Shown: piece by piece, positions 34,426 to 45,193 of the stretch | Numbering within the stretch: position 1 is the stretch's first letter | Layout of the letters: the number at the start of each line of letters is the position of its first letter | From: Plenodomus lindquistii | Lineage: Eukaryota; Ascomycota; Dothideomycetes; Pleosporales; Leptosphaeriaceae | Assembly (NCBI GenBank): GCA_025504975.1 | Contig: JANUWI010000008.1 | Span: 186,001-250,000 of the forward strand | Direction of reading: 5' to 3' | Length of the DNA: 64,000 nucleotides | Notes under the pieces: model-generated | Database searches by the model: none | Told to the model about the DNA's origin: nothing | Seen by the model: the letters and a program-made list of their open reading frames with translations, nothing else | Program-made: the position numbers and the translations under genes

Positions 34426-37400
34426 CGGGGGGTCTATGCACTTTTGATGTATGATGGATTATTGTTACATGTGCATTCGCATTTCGCATGGTGTTGTTTT
34501 GGAAAAGAAGGTCCTTGGATACCCTATTGCTGTTGTTGTTGTCGTTGTTGTTGCTTCTGATCCCAGCTCTTCATTTCCGACCTCGCCATTGTGTTATTCT
34601 TCACTGGAAGATCAGGAAGCCCAGGATGGGCAAAATTCGGCGTTTGTCATGCGGTACTTCCTACTACCCAAGCGGCATCATTTGCTTCGCACGAAAATCG
34701 CTTGCATCTTTCGGCGATAACTCTGTCCACGATGTGTGGCATACCACGCACTACGACGCTCATGTATGAGACAATGCATTGTTTCTCCACCTTCATGTCG
34801 CATACTACAACTGTCTGTACACATTCTTAGATCTCGGCCAATCATGTATCTATCATTTTCACAGTCACGTCCTAACTCGCGTGTCGCTCCATTCGCGCGC
34901 TTACTCGATACTTGATGTCGCCACCCGCAGCAGCTGTCATGGCGATACCGCACCCCAAACTCAATGGCATTTACGTCTAAGTATTTTCAGGGACGGAGGA
35001 GAGTTACGTGTCCATGGACATGGCAGTGACTGCTGGAATCCCCGCCCCAGCGCAGCGTCAAAGCGGTTCGGTACGAAACTCAATTCGAATCGCAATACTA
35101 AAACAAACTTTGGCTATCCCTCTTGCTGCGCGCTCGCTAAGAGCCGTTTCAATCTAGCAATGACCGCGAGCTTGATTCCAATATCTATGTTGCGTCTCGA
35201 ACACCCAGACTCCCCAAAGGGGTCCATGAGATTGCTGTCCACAACACACACGGCTTAGAGCGTTTTGTCTTAGACGCTACACAATCACTCGCATACACCT
35301 AGCGCCTCCTCGCATTGCTACCGAGCTGATTAAGTCTAGCCACACACGGCCGGCGGCTGCCTAGCGGGGTCACCCGGAACGCCAGCGCTGTGAGGAATCC
35401 TGTTCTCCGGCGAATCAAACATGCACGCGCCACTTTCCTATTCCAGCAGATTGGAGACATATGACGGCGCGAAGTACTAGGTGTATGTAATGTGATGCTG
35501 GGCATGTCTGTGCCGTCTATTGATCTCCAAGGAGGTCTGCGAGGCGAGCGGGGGGCGGGTGCACAAGCAAGCAGGTGGTAGCAACAGCAAGTTGTGTGAA
35601 GGGTTCGCTGCGGTGCAGTGTGGAGTCGCCCGCCACGAGACATGGATCATGTCGGCCTTTCTCTCAATGGGTTTCGCGGCATGGAGATCAATAATGTGAG
35701 GCTTCGATCAATTTTTCCCAGGCTTCTTTGATGCAAAGGCCCGACAGACAACGCATCCCTATGACCTCATCGCCATATCAGCAACCTGCAGTAACGTGCT
35801 GCACTCCAACGAACGCCTTTCCAGAATCCTGTTGGATATTCTCACGCGATGTATCGCTGATCCGTCAGGCCACTGCGCTGATCCCCTCGGTTGGCACGTA
35901 CCGACGCCCTGGGTGTTGACATCATCGCGCTGGGGAGTCCTGCAAACCGCGAAACAACGTGCTGTTTGAATAGGTCTTGTCGATCAGCGGAGCGTCCTTC
36001 AGCTTTGGGGAGAATTTGTGTCGATTGTGCACACAAGCCTCAGCACTGGCGAAACCTTCTCGGTCCCACCACCCTTTAGCTCGGTCTTCGTGGGCGGTGC
36101 ACTGGATTCAGTCCCAATTGCAATGGCGCTACACTCAACGGTGGAATGTTGGCAGATCGTGGTACGCATTCGGTCCTTTTCAACGGCACAGTCCAGTGCC
36201 GGTTCATCCCCTAACTGCCGCAGCGGCGGTGCAGCGGCGTACACTGACGACGAACTGTTGGACGAAAACTATACAAGTTCTCGGAGTAGCCGATAAACAC
36301 TGGCTGCCCATTTTCCCGCTTGAGGTGTCATCGACACGCTTGTCCGATGTGCATTTCCATTTGCACCCGTTGTAAAGAGGAACACGGAGCGAGTGTGCTC
36401 CCTAGACCGGGCGTGAAGCCACGTAGACAGCGGGTGCACAGTCGAGAATCCAGGGTCTCATAACATCTTGTGCGTCGTCAAGCTTACACGCATGAGCCTG
36501 GAAATTGCCTGGAAGCACATGCGATGCACTCTAGGATTCTCGCTAGCCATGCATCACTGCCTGCCTTATTCGTATCACCTTTCATCTCGAGTCCGCTTCC
36601 CCATCTTGGCGATTCATCATCGCTGCGGGAATGCACGGACGGCAGCCGTCCGCCAGAGCGTCGTGGGCCCCACAGGCGACTTGTTGGCCAACTCTGATCA
36701 ATGCCTGATCCGCTTGGTGTCGCACGAAGCCATGAATCAGGCGGATTCCCCAATCCTGACATTACCCCTTCAACTTTGGGCTAATGATGCACAACCAATT
36801 ATCTTATTGGCTTATCAGCCACAATTACCGTCATGTTCCGTGGCTAAAATACACAGTAAGTCGCAGAATCCTTCGCCTTCAAAGTCCGACCGTCTGACTC
36901 GGCATGCTTTGGTTTCATGCAGGAGGATTTCATTTAGGCAAGGCTCTGCAAGAGTTGGGTTGATCTATTTTGAACGAAATATCAACGACTCGCTTCAGTA
37001 TACTCCTACTTCCGTGTTAATTTTCGAATGCTTCAGAATCCACCGGACGGCCGCAGCTCTGATCGTCCAACCAGGTCGCCCGCACAGTTGACAGCACTGG
37101 ACCGAGTATTCAGAATATCAATAGCAAGTAACGTGATTGTCGAGTTACATGGGCGCGTGAGATAAGTTCAAGGTTCCAAGCTGGACTCGATACACAGTAG
37201 ACACTTGAACCCAAGTCGCATGGATGGCGGATCACGTGTTGGACTGCTCAGTGGCGTCGCGGCTATAGCGAGCGGATGTTCTGCTACGGCCAGATACACG
37301 GCGCGCGCTTAGCGCGCAAAAAGATTCTGAAGAGGAAAGATCTGAGCTGACCATCTTGGGACGACTGTTCAGTGGGTATCCAGGGCTCGGGCGTATCAGG

Positions 37401-40324
37401 TCCAATGACGAGAACAATTCGTCTCAGCGACGACGTAAACTGAGAAATACGGCGAAGTGTTTTTTGGCATCCAACCCACCTTGGCTGACAGCTGCCATGC
37501 AACGGTCCACAACAACGACGGCGGCGGACACAGGTGAGGAACTCTACAGCTCGGCTGTTCCTCCTATGAGGTCGCCTACAAATCGTCAGGGAAGCGGGCC
37601 GGCTTATGGGTCACCGTCAGGCTTCCCACACCCAATCTCGGAGGTCGGTCGATTGCACGGCCACGGTCAGCGTGATTGGGTGGTGAACATTCCCGAGATG
37701 TGAACCCCTTTGTTGCGCCAAACTCGCGTAGGCGTACGCAACAGCAGGTCACCACCTTCGAGACGGAGATGCTCGGATGCAGACTGCCGTCTCCTGTGGG
37801 GCTGTGTGGGAGGGTTACTAAGTTCAAACTCCCGGGAGTGATGGTTTCTTATGTGCTGGGATACCCACCCGTCTCACAGAGCTGCATTCATGCAGTTTCT
37901 GAGATCGATAGACGGGTATTCTGTAGGAACAGCCTGAGATCAGTATGATGTGCAAGGGACATCGTATCTGCAGCATGCCGTGAAACACAAACCACACGAC
38001 TATAAGCGTCCTCATTGGTCGGCCACTGCGTCCGACATGCAACCAGATCGTGGAACAATGTTGTCCCTGCGTCATTCTACTGTATGTGCCTACCTCCGCC
38101 TGTCGGGGTCCCGGATTCTGTACACATGGGTGAACCACTTTTGTGTCACGACCCCAATCGCAAGCTCTCAGGCCCGAAAAGCAAACTCTACCGTATATTC
38201 TGGAGAGTACCGCAGATAGCTAGCAGGGGTCTAGCTAGGCACTGACCAATCCACGGACTAAGAGGCTCCGCCAGTGCTTAGTATTCTATGTTTTTAATGC
38301 GGATAATTGGTTTGAGCCCTATCAAACCCCTGCCAGTTATTTGTGTTTCTCGCCAGAATATACGTACGGTTCTTGCCCACGTTAAGGCTAGTTGTCGTTG
38401 GCGGGCGATCGCAGCATAGTGGCTAGATCTGAGTCTAAGCACGCACGATACGATGATCGATTTCACGAGATCAACCCGGTCCCACTTTGACCCTTCAATC
38501 CACGATAGCCGTCCGGTTACGCAAGTGCATGAAGAGTGGGTAGCTCCCAACAACCAGAGCCTCTCATACACCGGTGTATATCGAATGTGATCCTCCCGCA
38601 CGCCAGCGCGCTGCAAGAAAATGCACCATTGATCACTCATATAAACTTCTTCGGTCAAGGGGACCGTACAGAGCTCATTGGCTAGTCACAACAGCCGCTC
38701 AGCAATCTCGAAACTTAAATCTATCCAATCCCCGTAAATGCATCATCGACAGTATTCTTTTGGAATGGCGGCGTGTCCAGATGCAGATTTCCATCTCGGC
38801 TAATCCATCATGCGACAAGACTCTCCAACCCAGGGATCGATGTGCGTCTAAGATTCCCGCTGCCGATACGATACGATGCGATTCAGTGAGGGCAATTCGT
38901 CGGGTCAGCCACTCGATTGCCTCATGACAAGGCCTGCTGGGCCCGTCTAGGCACGTGGTCCCTGTCGCCGCGACAGTGTGGGGTTATCGTCAACTAATCA
39001 CACTCACGCTTGATTGCTCACCCGTGAAACGGCACTTGCCGTATACCATTTATTGCTCTTCTTCGACGGGGAGACGTTATCTACATTACAGCTACAATTT
39101 GGCTGGTGCCCCTTGTGTAACTCTGGAGCTTCCGGAGTCGGATCCGATGGGCTTACGTTGACCGACCTGAGCTTATCTGTATCGCACAAAGCGCATCTCC
39201 GCTCCTGGAAGTACAGATTAGAGCACTGTCAGTAAGGGAACTCCATGTTTATGAGTTTCATGATTGATGCCGAGATGCAGGTCGAGGGGAAGCTGTTGCC
39301 GTTTTACACTAAGACCTGTCCACCGCAGATGCCGTATGACTGGCGGAGTGCTGGGAATATCCCAGGAGGAAGTAGAAACGGAGATCGTGAGCTGAGTGCG
39401 AGCTGGCGACGACAACGGACGTCTTTTCGGTAAGCGGAGGATGCGTTCTGAGTGACTTACTGTGTGGATGGTACAAGATCGACAGGGTTTCATCGTTCAT
39501 GAGATCCGATTGAGTTTTTCCCTGATCGATCGACAATGCAGCATTGGAACCAGCGCTATATAAAGTGGGCGCGAACACATGGCGTGTGGAGTTTGGGAGT
39601 ACAAAGTACGGTAAGTTGGCACGTTAGGTTGCATCTTCGTGTAAGTTCAACGCTTAACAGCTTTAGAATTCGCTCAACCTTAATTGCTGGCTAGTCGAGC
39701 TTAGATTAGAGTGCGAATCGACTTACCAATGCTATACATGCAGCAAAGACGAAGACAAGCCAGCACGAGACATGACCGGCGGACACGAGAGCAAGATCTT
39801 ATAGAACACCTGTCGACGTTGCCCATCACAAATACCTGGGTCTAGGTTCACTCCATTTTACCAGTTGACGATAGCAAAGACAATTCATACGAGTTTCAGA
39901 CAAGTCTTATCTCGAGAGGCTCCTCATGGAATCACTCGTGCATCTTCTGAGTAACACCGAAAACATCTAGCTATATCGCACAGATGATGTCGATTTTGCA
40001 TGAAATGCTCGTAAACCGCCTTTTATCAACCGCAGAACATCGGAGGGCGGTTAGGGCTTTCCCATGAGAAAGATCAGTAAGACATCTATAAACAAAGTCT
40101 TAAACGTGGGTAGTTGCGCCTGAAAACACAGCACGAGACGAGACCACGATGTCCACCTGTATTAAGGTCTTGCGAATCAACTTACCTCACATGATCTCGG
40201 AATCGGTATACATAGCTTGCGATTCTTGAAGCAAAAGAGATGACTGGCGCTTTCACCTTGCGTCCGCGTTTAGTGTTGACGTTGCTATAATACCATTACG
40301 ATTCTCTACCCTGATCCGAAAAAC
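34426..40324. other. 5.9-kb gene-poor block
   Basis: No supportable gene. It contains a GTT microsatellite at 34529-34554 and a fold-back repeat at 38179-38376 (separate entry). Open frames such as 36468-37091 (207 codons) have no recognisable motif and rare-codon-like composition. A TATA-like CTATATAAAG near 39555 followed by a good GTAAGT donor near 39610 could mark an unannotated transcript, but no coding exon can be supported. Confidence 0.4.
38179..38376. repeat. Fold-back inverted repeat, MITE-like (about 75-bp arms)
   Basis: The left arm (38179-38253) reverse-complemented aligns with the right arm (38301-38376): GACCCCTGCTAGCTATCTGC against AACCCCTGCCAGTTATTTGT, followed by a common CCAGAATATACG core. 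Many of the differences are C/T or A/G transitions. The spacer is about 50 bp and carries no open frame. The layout fits a miniature inverted-repeat element or a transposon relic. The core ACCCCTGCTAGCT also occurs once near 28187. Confidence 0.6.
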
Positions 40325-41209
40325 CTACCTCCAATTTCCTCTTTCCTGCACTAGCCTACCCCAAAACCTGCTCAACCCAGTCCTATCCGTAAACCCTCCT
40401 TCTGCCCGGCATCTATTTAAATCCGCTTTCTGTTCAATCTTCCGAACTGCCTCCTTAGGCGCGTAAATGCGCAATCCAATCTTCACCTTCTGCCTCAATT
40501 TGCATGTCACTCCTGCAAAACCTCCTTCTTTCCTCTCAGGACTTGCAGTCACACCTCCGCTCCTAGCTCCGCTCTCCGCCATAACCGCGCTCCCCTGCAC
40601 CATCGTAGTCTTTGTGGTCGTAGGTGCAAAAGGCGGTGTCCGTGGGAAGAGGAAACGCGGCGTCATTGGACTCAGCACTCCTATCCTCACTCCCACAAAA
40701 CCTCCTTTCGTCGATACTGACCCTCTCTCGCTTACCCCGTTTCTTGGTGCCTCGGTAATACGCCGACGTTCAACCATTCCCCTTGGACTGGACGTTCGCG
40801 GTGGTAAGAACGTCTCCGCCATGGGAGTCGTAACCTTGTCCCATATACTCAACGGGGACGCTGGTAAAAGCGGCATCGCAGTCGGAAACCGCAGACCTAC
40901 CGGTGATGGCTGGTGTGGCGGTATGAGGAACGGATTCAGCGGTGACGAAGGAGACGTTGGTGAGATGAGGCATGCGATTGGTGAGGGCGTCTCAGGAAGC
41001 CAGTAGGAGAGCGGCGGTATTGAAGGAATCGCTGGTGATGGGGAGAAGGGGAAACGAGGTGATGTAGAGTGGCCATAGTTGGATAGTTTGGTCCACGATG
41101 GCAGTGGGTATGTTGAGCGTCGGGGCGTTGGGGGTCGGGGAGCGCGCCATGGATGTGATGGCATGGAGGTTATGGTCAGGGATGTTGGGCGGGGACGAGG
41201 TGCTGTCAT
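40325..41209 (-). CDS. Proline-rich hypothetical protein (294 aa)
   Basis: An intact 294-codon frame without introns. The N-terminal half is Pro/Ser/Thr-rich; the C-terminal half is basic, with a recurring GGFxGV-type phrase (KGGFVGVRIGV, EGGFAGVTCKL, EGGFTDRTGL) and KLRQKVKIGLRIYAPKEAVRKIEQK, which could form a short amphipathic helix. No signal peptide, TM segment or known domain is visible. Pro- and Ser-rich codons keep GC-rich frames open by chance, so this may be spurious. The structured basic end and a clean start and stop in an otherwise frame-poor region favour a real gene. Function is unknown. Confidence 0.45.
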   Translation of the reverse strand: MTAPRPRPTSLTITSMPSHPWRAPRPPTPRRSTYPLPSWTKLSNYGHSTSPRFPFSPSPAIPSIPPLSYWLPETPSPIACLISPTSPSSPLNPFLIPPHQPSPVGLRFPTAMPLLPASPLSIWDKVTTPMAETFLPPRTSSPRGMVERRRITEAPRNGVSERGSVSTKGGFVGVRIGVLSPMTPRFLFPRTPPFAPTTTKTTMVQGSAVMAESGARSGGVTASPERKEGGFAGVTCKLRQKVKIGLRIYAPKEAVRKIEQKADLNRCRAEGGFTDRTGLSRFWGRLVQERGNWR

Positions 41210-42115
41210 CGTTGTGGTGTTAGATCGTCTATGGGATTAACAGGATCTAGGGATTTAGGGCAGCTGGCAGGACGAGGTAGCGTATTAAGTTCACAATCTA
41301 ATCACTGCGGCATGAATTCCAAAACCTAGATCAGTCTGTGCATTGCAAATGTGGTCGCCATAGATTAAACACAAAGAAAAGTGATATGTGAGGTTCAAGC
41401 GCTGACCTCATGTCTCAGCAATGTCTCATTCTGTCAAGATCAACCGAATTTCGCAACAAATGTATAATGCCGACGTAAAAGGTAGTTTGTACGGATACAT
41501 GTATTTCCTGTCACATACAGGTCCATCATATTGGCTGTTGGGCAGTGCGACGATGTACGTGAACTCCAGCAAGGTATACACTTGACTCAGAGCACAAAAA
41601 GGTCTCATCGAGCGCTCGACCTCACCTTGGTGTCAATATGGACCAGGGTGTGGATGCCTTGAGCCCATATGGTGTCAACGAGCACATTTTTGCGCCGTGC
41701 ACTTTTGGCGACGAAGTCTGGGTGGGACATACCAGTGTCAAACGCATAGCTTGCGCTCCAATGTTGTGAGCTAATTATAGTGCCTGAATCGTGGCTTCTA
41801 ACAAGGCATATGAAGATATATGAGCGAATCAAGAGTCGCAATAGCGATGTGAGAGGGGCAAAAATATGCTATACCATATGAGTTGGGCAGGTAATGTTTA
41901 CCTGTAGTAGTTGATGCGAAGGTTGTGCTTCAAACAACACGTGGGGATATCCAATGATCACGGCAATAGACTTATAGGCTTGGCAATGGCAGAACAGTGA
42001 ACCGGGTTGGTCCTTTCGTATCGAATTCATAATATCGTAATCGCAATCATGCCACCTCCAGGGTAGACTGTACGCCTCCAACTCTGCCCATAGTCAACCA
42101 CCCGAGATTATACTT
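41210..42115. other. Intergenic upstream of the hypothetical protein, downstream of the permease
   Basis: No gene seen. It contains the probable 3' UTR of the sugar permease (right) and the promoter of the 40.3-kb hypothetical gene (left). Confidence 0.45.
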
Positions 42116-43899
42116 TTACGATTCCTCAACGTTGAGGACCTGGCCGCGGTCATTCATGGCCACCTTTGCGCGCTTGAGTGACGCCTTCTTCGGGTTAGGT
42201 GCGTTGAAAATCTCGCTGAGCTCCTCCAGACTGCGGCCAGCCGTCTCGACGAAGAAGAAGAAGATGATCGCGAGCTCGACGCAGATCCAGCCAATAAAGA
42301 CAAGATACAGTTTCCATTGAATCTTCTCCATACCAACTGCGATACCGTATGTGTTGACGACCATAGCAATGTTGAGGAACAGGAAGTTAAGGCCAGAGCC
42401 CTTGGCACGCGTGCGGTTCTCGAGGCACTCAACTGCGTACAGAGTCTGCAGAGGTGTCCATCCCCAAGCGAAGAAGATACCGAAGAGATAAATGCAGGCG
42501 ATAACACCGTAGGAAAGATTGTTCCCAGGTTTTCCAGTTGCAACGGCAGTGAAGGCGGTGAGGAGGACGTATGAGAAGAGACCTCCCCAGAGACCTCCCA
42601 TCAACATCTTCCGGCGACCTAGGCGGTCGAGAAGGGTAGCTCCGTAGATGGCAGCGAGCATAGAGAAGATAGGATTGATGGCGTTAATCAAGAGCTGCGT
42701 GTTGGGATCGTCGATACCTGCCTGCTTTACCATGAGAGGCATGAAGCTGATCCCGTTAGATTGGTGTCGAAACATGTGGGGGTGTATAGACTTACTAAGA
42801 GACAACGTTATTACCGCTCCACTGTCCGAAGAATGCCATACATATGACCATGAAAAGACGGTAGCGCGCGGCTCTTGTGTTGGCAAGCTCGCGGAAGTCC
42901 CACCATGGGTTGTCGCTACGTGTCGCAGAGAAATCCTCGGTGATCTCATGGAGCTGTAGCTGAACAATGGGGGAGTTCTCGTCACCATCACCGTGGTACT
43001 TGGCCATAATGGCAATAGCCTCTTCTCTGCGGTCATGGCTGAGAAGCCATCGCGGCGTCTCAGGGAAGAACATGATGCATGCCATGACGATGGCGGGGAT
43101 GAAGCACTGAACGACAGTTGGAACTCTCCAAGCCCAGGATGAGGTATTCATGTGGAGGTTTGTACCGTAGGTAGTCCATCTGCACAGTCTCATCAGCCGA
43201 GCCCATATTGTAGAGTGTGGAAAACTCGACTTACCCAGCCAAAATGTTACCAACCCACCAGAAGTTATTGTACATGCCAGCCATTGTACCACGGTATGCT
43301 GGGTGAGCTAACTCGACAGTGTATGCAGGCCCGGCAGCACTGGCGATGGAAGCGCCGAAGCCAAGGAGGAATCTACCACCGATGAATTGTCCCATAGTGT
43401 GAGCAGATGCCTGGATTGCAGTGCCAATGATGACAACTAAGCAGCCAACGAAGATGCAAATTCGACGACCATAGCCATCAGCGAGAAAACCGCATGCCGG
43501 AAAAGCAGCAATTTGGCCAAGATTGTAGATGATGAAGATGATACCGGCGGATGAGCCTTCACCAGTAAGCCCAAAGGAGTTCTGGTAAGACTTCATGGCA
43601 TTGATGGCTCCCATGAGGGAGCTGTCGAACCCGTTCATGGTGGAGACGAGGTAACCGATACCCATGATGCCGTAAAGCTGCAACATGCTTTTGGAGAGTA
43701 GCTTTGGTTTCTGTGCCTCGAGCGCAGCAGCTATAGATCTTTAGTACATGCATGCAGAATTTGCGATCCATCGCGACAACTCACCGAGCGCGACATTGGC
43801 AACAGTCGCCTCCTTGATATTCCCTGACTTTTGCATGTCATCATCTACGGTACTGAGCTGGTGGGTGACAGCACCCATATCGTCCTTCTTCTCGGCCAT
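42116..43899 (-). CDS. MFS sugar permease, probable lactose permease (541 aa)
   Basis: Model: complement(join(42116..42746,42796..43179,43235..43730,43785..43899)), 541 aa; introns of 49-55 bp with GTGAGT or GTAAGT donors. Sugar-porter family marks in order: GFDSSLMGAINAM, GFLADGYGRR (loop 2-3 motif), GRFLLGFGASIASAAGPAYTVELAHP, PETPRWLL (end of TM6), DRLGRRKM (loop 8-9) and VETAGRSLEEL after TM12. About 12 hydrophobic spans are visible. It imports a sugar with protons across the plasma membrane. Lactose is inferred from the divergent beta-galactosidase gene next door, the arrangement known for Aspergillus lacpA/bgaD; the sequence alone would also allow another disaccharide or hexose. The C-terminal tail is short and charged. 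Confidence 0.88.
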
Positions 43900-45193
43900 T
43901 GTGTGATGTGATGAGATCCAGCTGAGGACCCAAGTGTGATGAAGGTCAAGCAATGAGAATCGCTGTCTTAAGGGTGAGTATTGTAGCCTGTGATGATCTT
44001 CCAGAACCCGGGGCGATGGATCAACTTATACAGCTCAGGGACTTGCAGGCTTCTCCGCAAAACATAAACCCAGTACGGCAATGTGTGGGAACACCGAGGC
44101 AGTTCGCCATGCACTCAGTACATGCAACAACATCCACACTACTCCAGGTAACAACTGGCCGTCTGTTGCCGCTCACAGGGCGCGCATAAAGGTGGCAACA
44201 AGCACTATATCGCGACAACGGTCCTTGAGATTTTCACACCTGGAGCTGAAACCTTTCCCAATTCGCCCAAGAGCGAAGCACACTCGACAGTTCTTCTGCG
44301 GATCTGGTTCTCCAAAGAGGTCGGGCGGCGGATGCTGACCCCAAATTGTGCAAGTCGTTGCGCTTGACCAGACATTGGGCTCAGTAACCCTTGGATCGTG
44401 GGCGGCTCATACGGCCCTTTTCTCATGTCGTGCAAAGCTTGGGGGAAGAAGGAGCAATCACGAAGTTGCAAAGGGAACTTGGAAGCTTGGCGCCATAACA
44501 AAGCAGGGATCAGCTGGTGGATGTGGAGTTGAATTCGTGGAGAGATGCGGAGTAATCTGTGGGCCAAGGCTGTTCCATGTCTTTGATTCGGTACATTCTC
44601 GGATCCAACCGGCATGCCGGTGTTTAACCGGTTGGCTGTATGCAGACGAGTGAATGGGATGTTCAAGGAATCAATTCCATCTTCGTGTCATGTTCATCGA
44701 GCCGATCGAATGACCGTCAGACTCTGATTTACGCTGCATTGGGCTGTCACACACAACAACGAAGCTCGCCATCTGGTCCAGATTTCCTTTCCACTCAGCA
44801 CAGGTACACCATCGCGCACGGCGATCTTGCAAAGTCGTTGAAGGCGCCTATCATGGACCAATATGGCAAGTTCGCCGCCTAGAATAGACCCATGCGGCAA
44901 GGTCGCCGCTTCCATCAATGTAACCCCGCCTCATAGCCTCGCCCGCTCGCTTGCCCAAGATGCCGCAACCTCAACACGGAACTTTCGGCGACAGTTTCCC
45001 GCTCGTTTTTCCGATCATCTCACAAACATCTCGTGATTTACCGACATCAACGGTACGCGACCGGGCGGGTTTCCTAATGAGCTCTTGCCGCGGGGTCGAC
45101 AACTCCACGTGGGGCAGTAATGATGGAGCAACATGAAAGAACAGCAAATAGTTCTTCCAAGAGCTGTATCTTTCTCTACACATTCCATCCATC
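43900..45193. promoter_or_regulatory. Divergent permease / beta-galactosidase promoter
   Basis: A 1.29-kb interval between the two start codons. CreA-type SYGGRG sites occur near the GH2 side: GCGGGG at 45090-45095, GTGGGG at 45109-45114 and, on the minus strand, 44924-44929. A CCAAT element lies near 44855. The strongest feature is an inverted arrangement at 44605-44635 (separate entry). These are motif matches by eye and not proof of binding. The spacing suggests co-regulated, glucose-repressible, inducer-dependent transcription in both directions. Confidence 0.6.
44605..44635. promoter_or_regulatory. Palindromic CGG/CCG cluster, candidate Zn2Cys6 operator
   Basis: CCAACCGG (44605-44612) and CCGGTTGG (44628-44635) are perfect inverted arms. 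Inside lies the 12-bp palindrome CCGGCATGCCGG (44609-44620), giving CGG-N4-CCG, CGG-N7-CCG and CGG-N15-CCG pairs. Zn2Cys6 dimers typically read inverted CGG triplets. It sits in the middle of the divergent lactose promoter. Confidence 0.55.
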
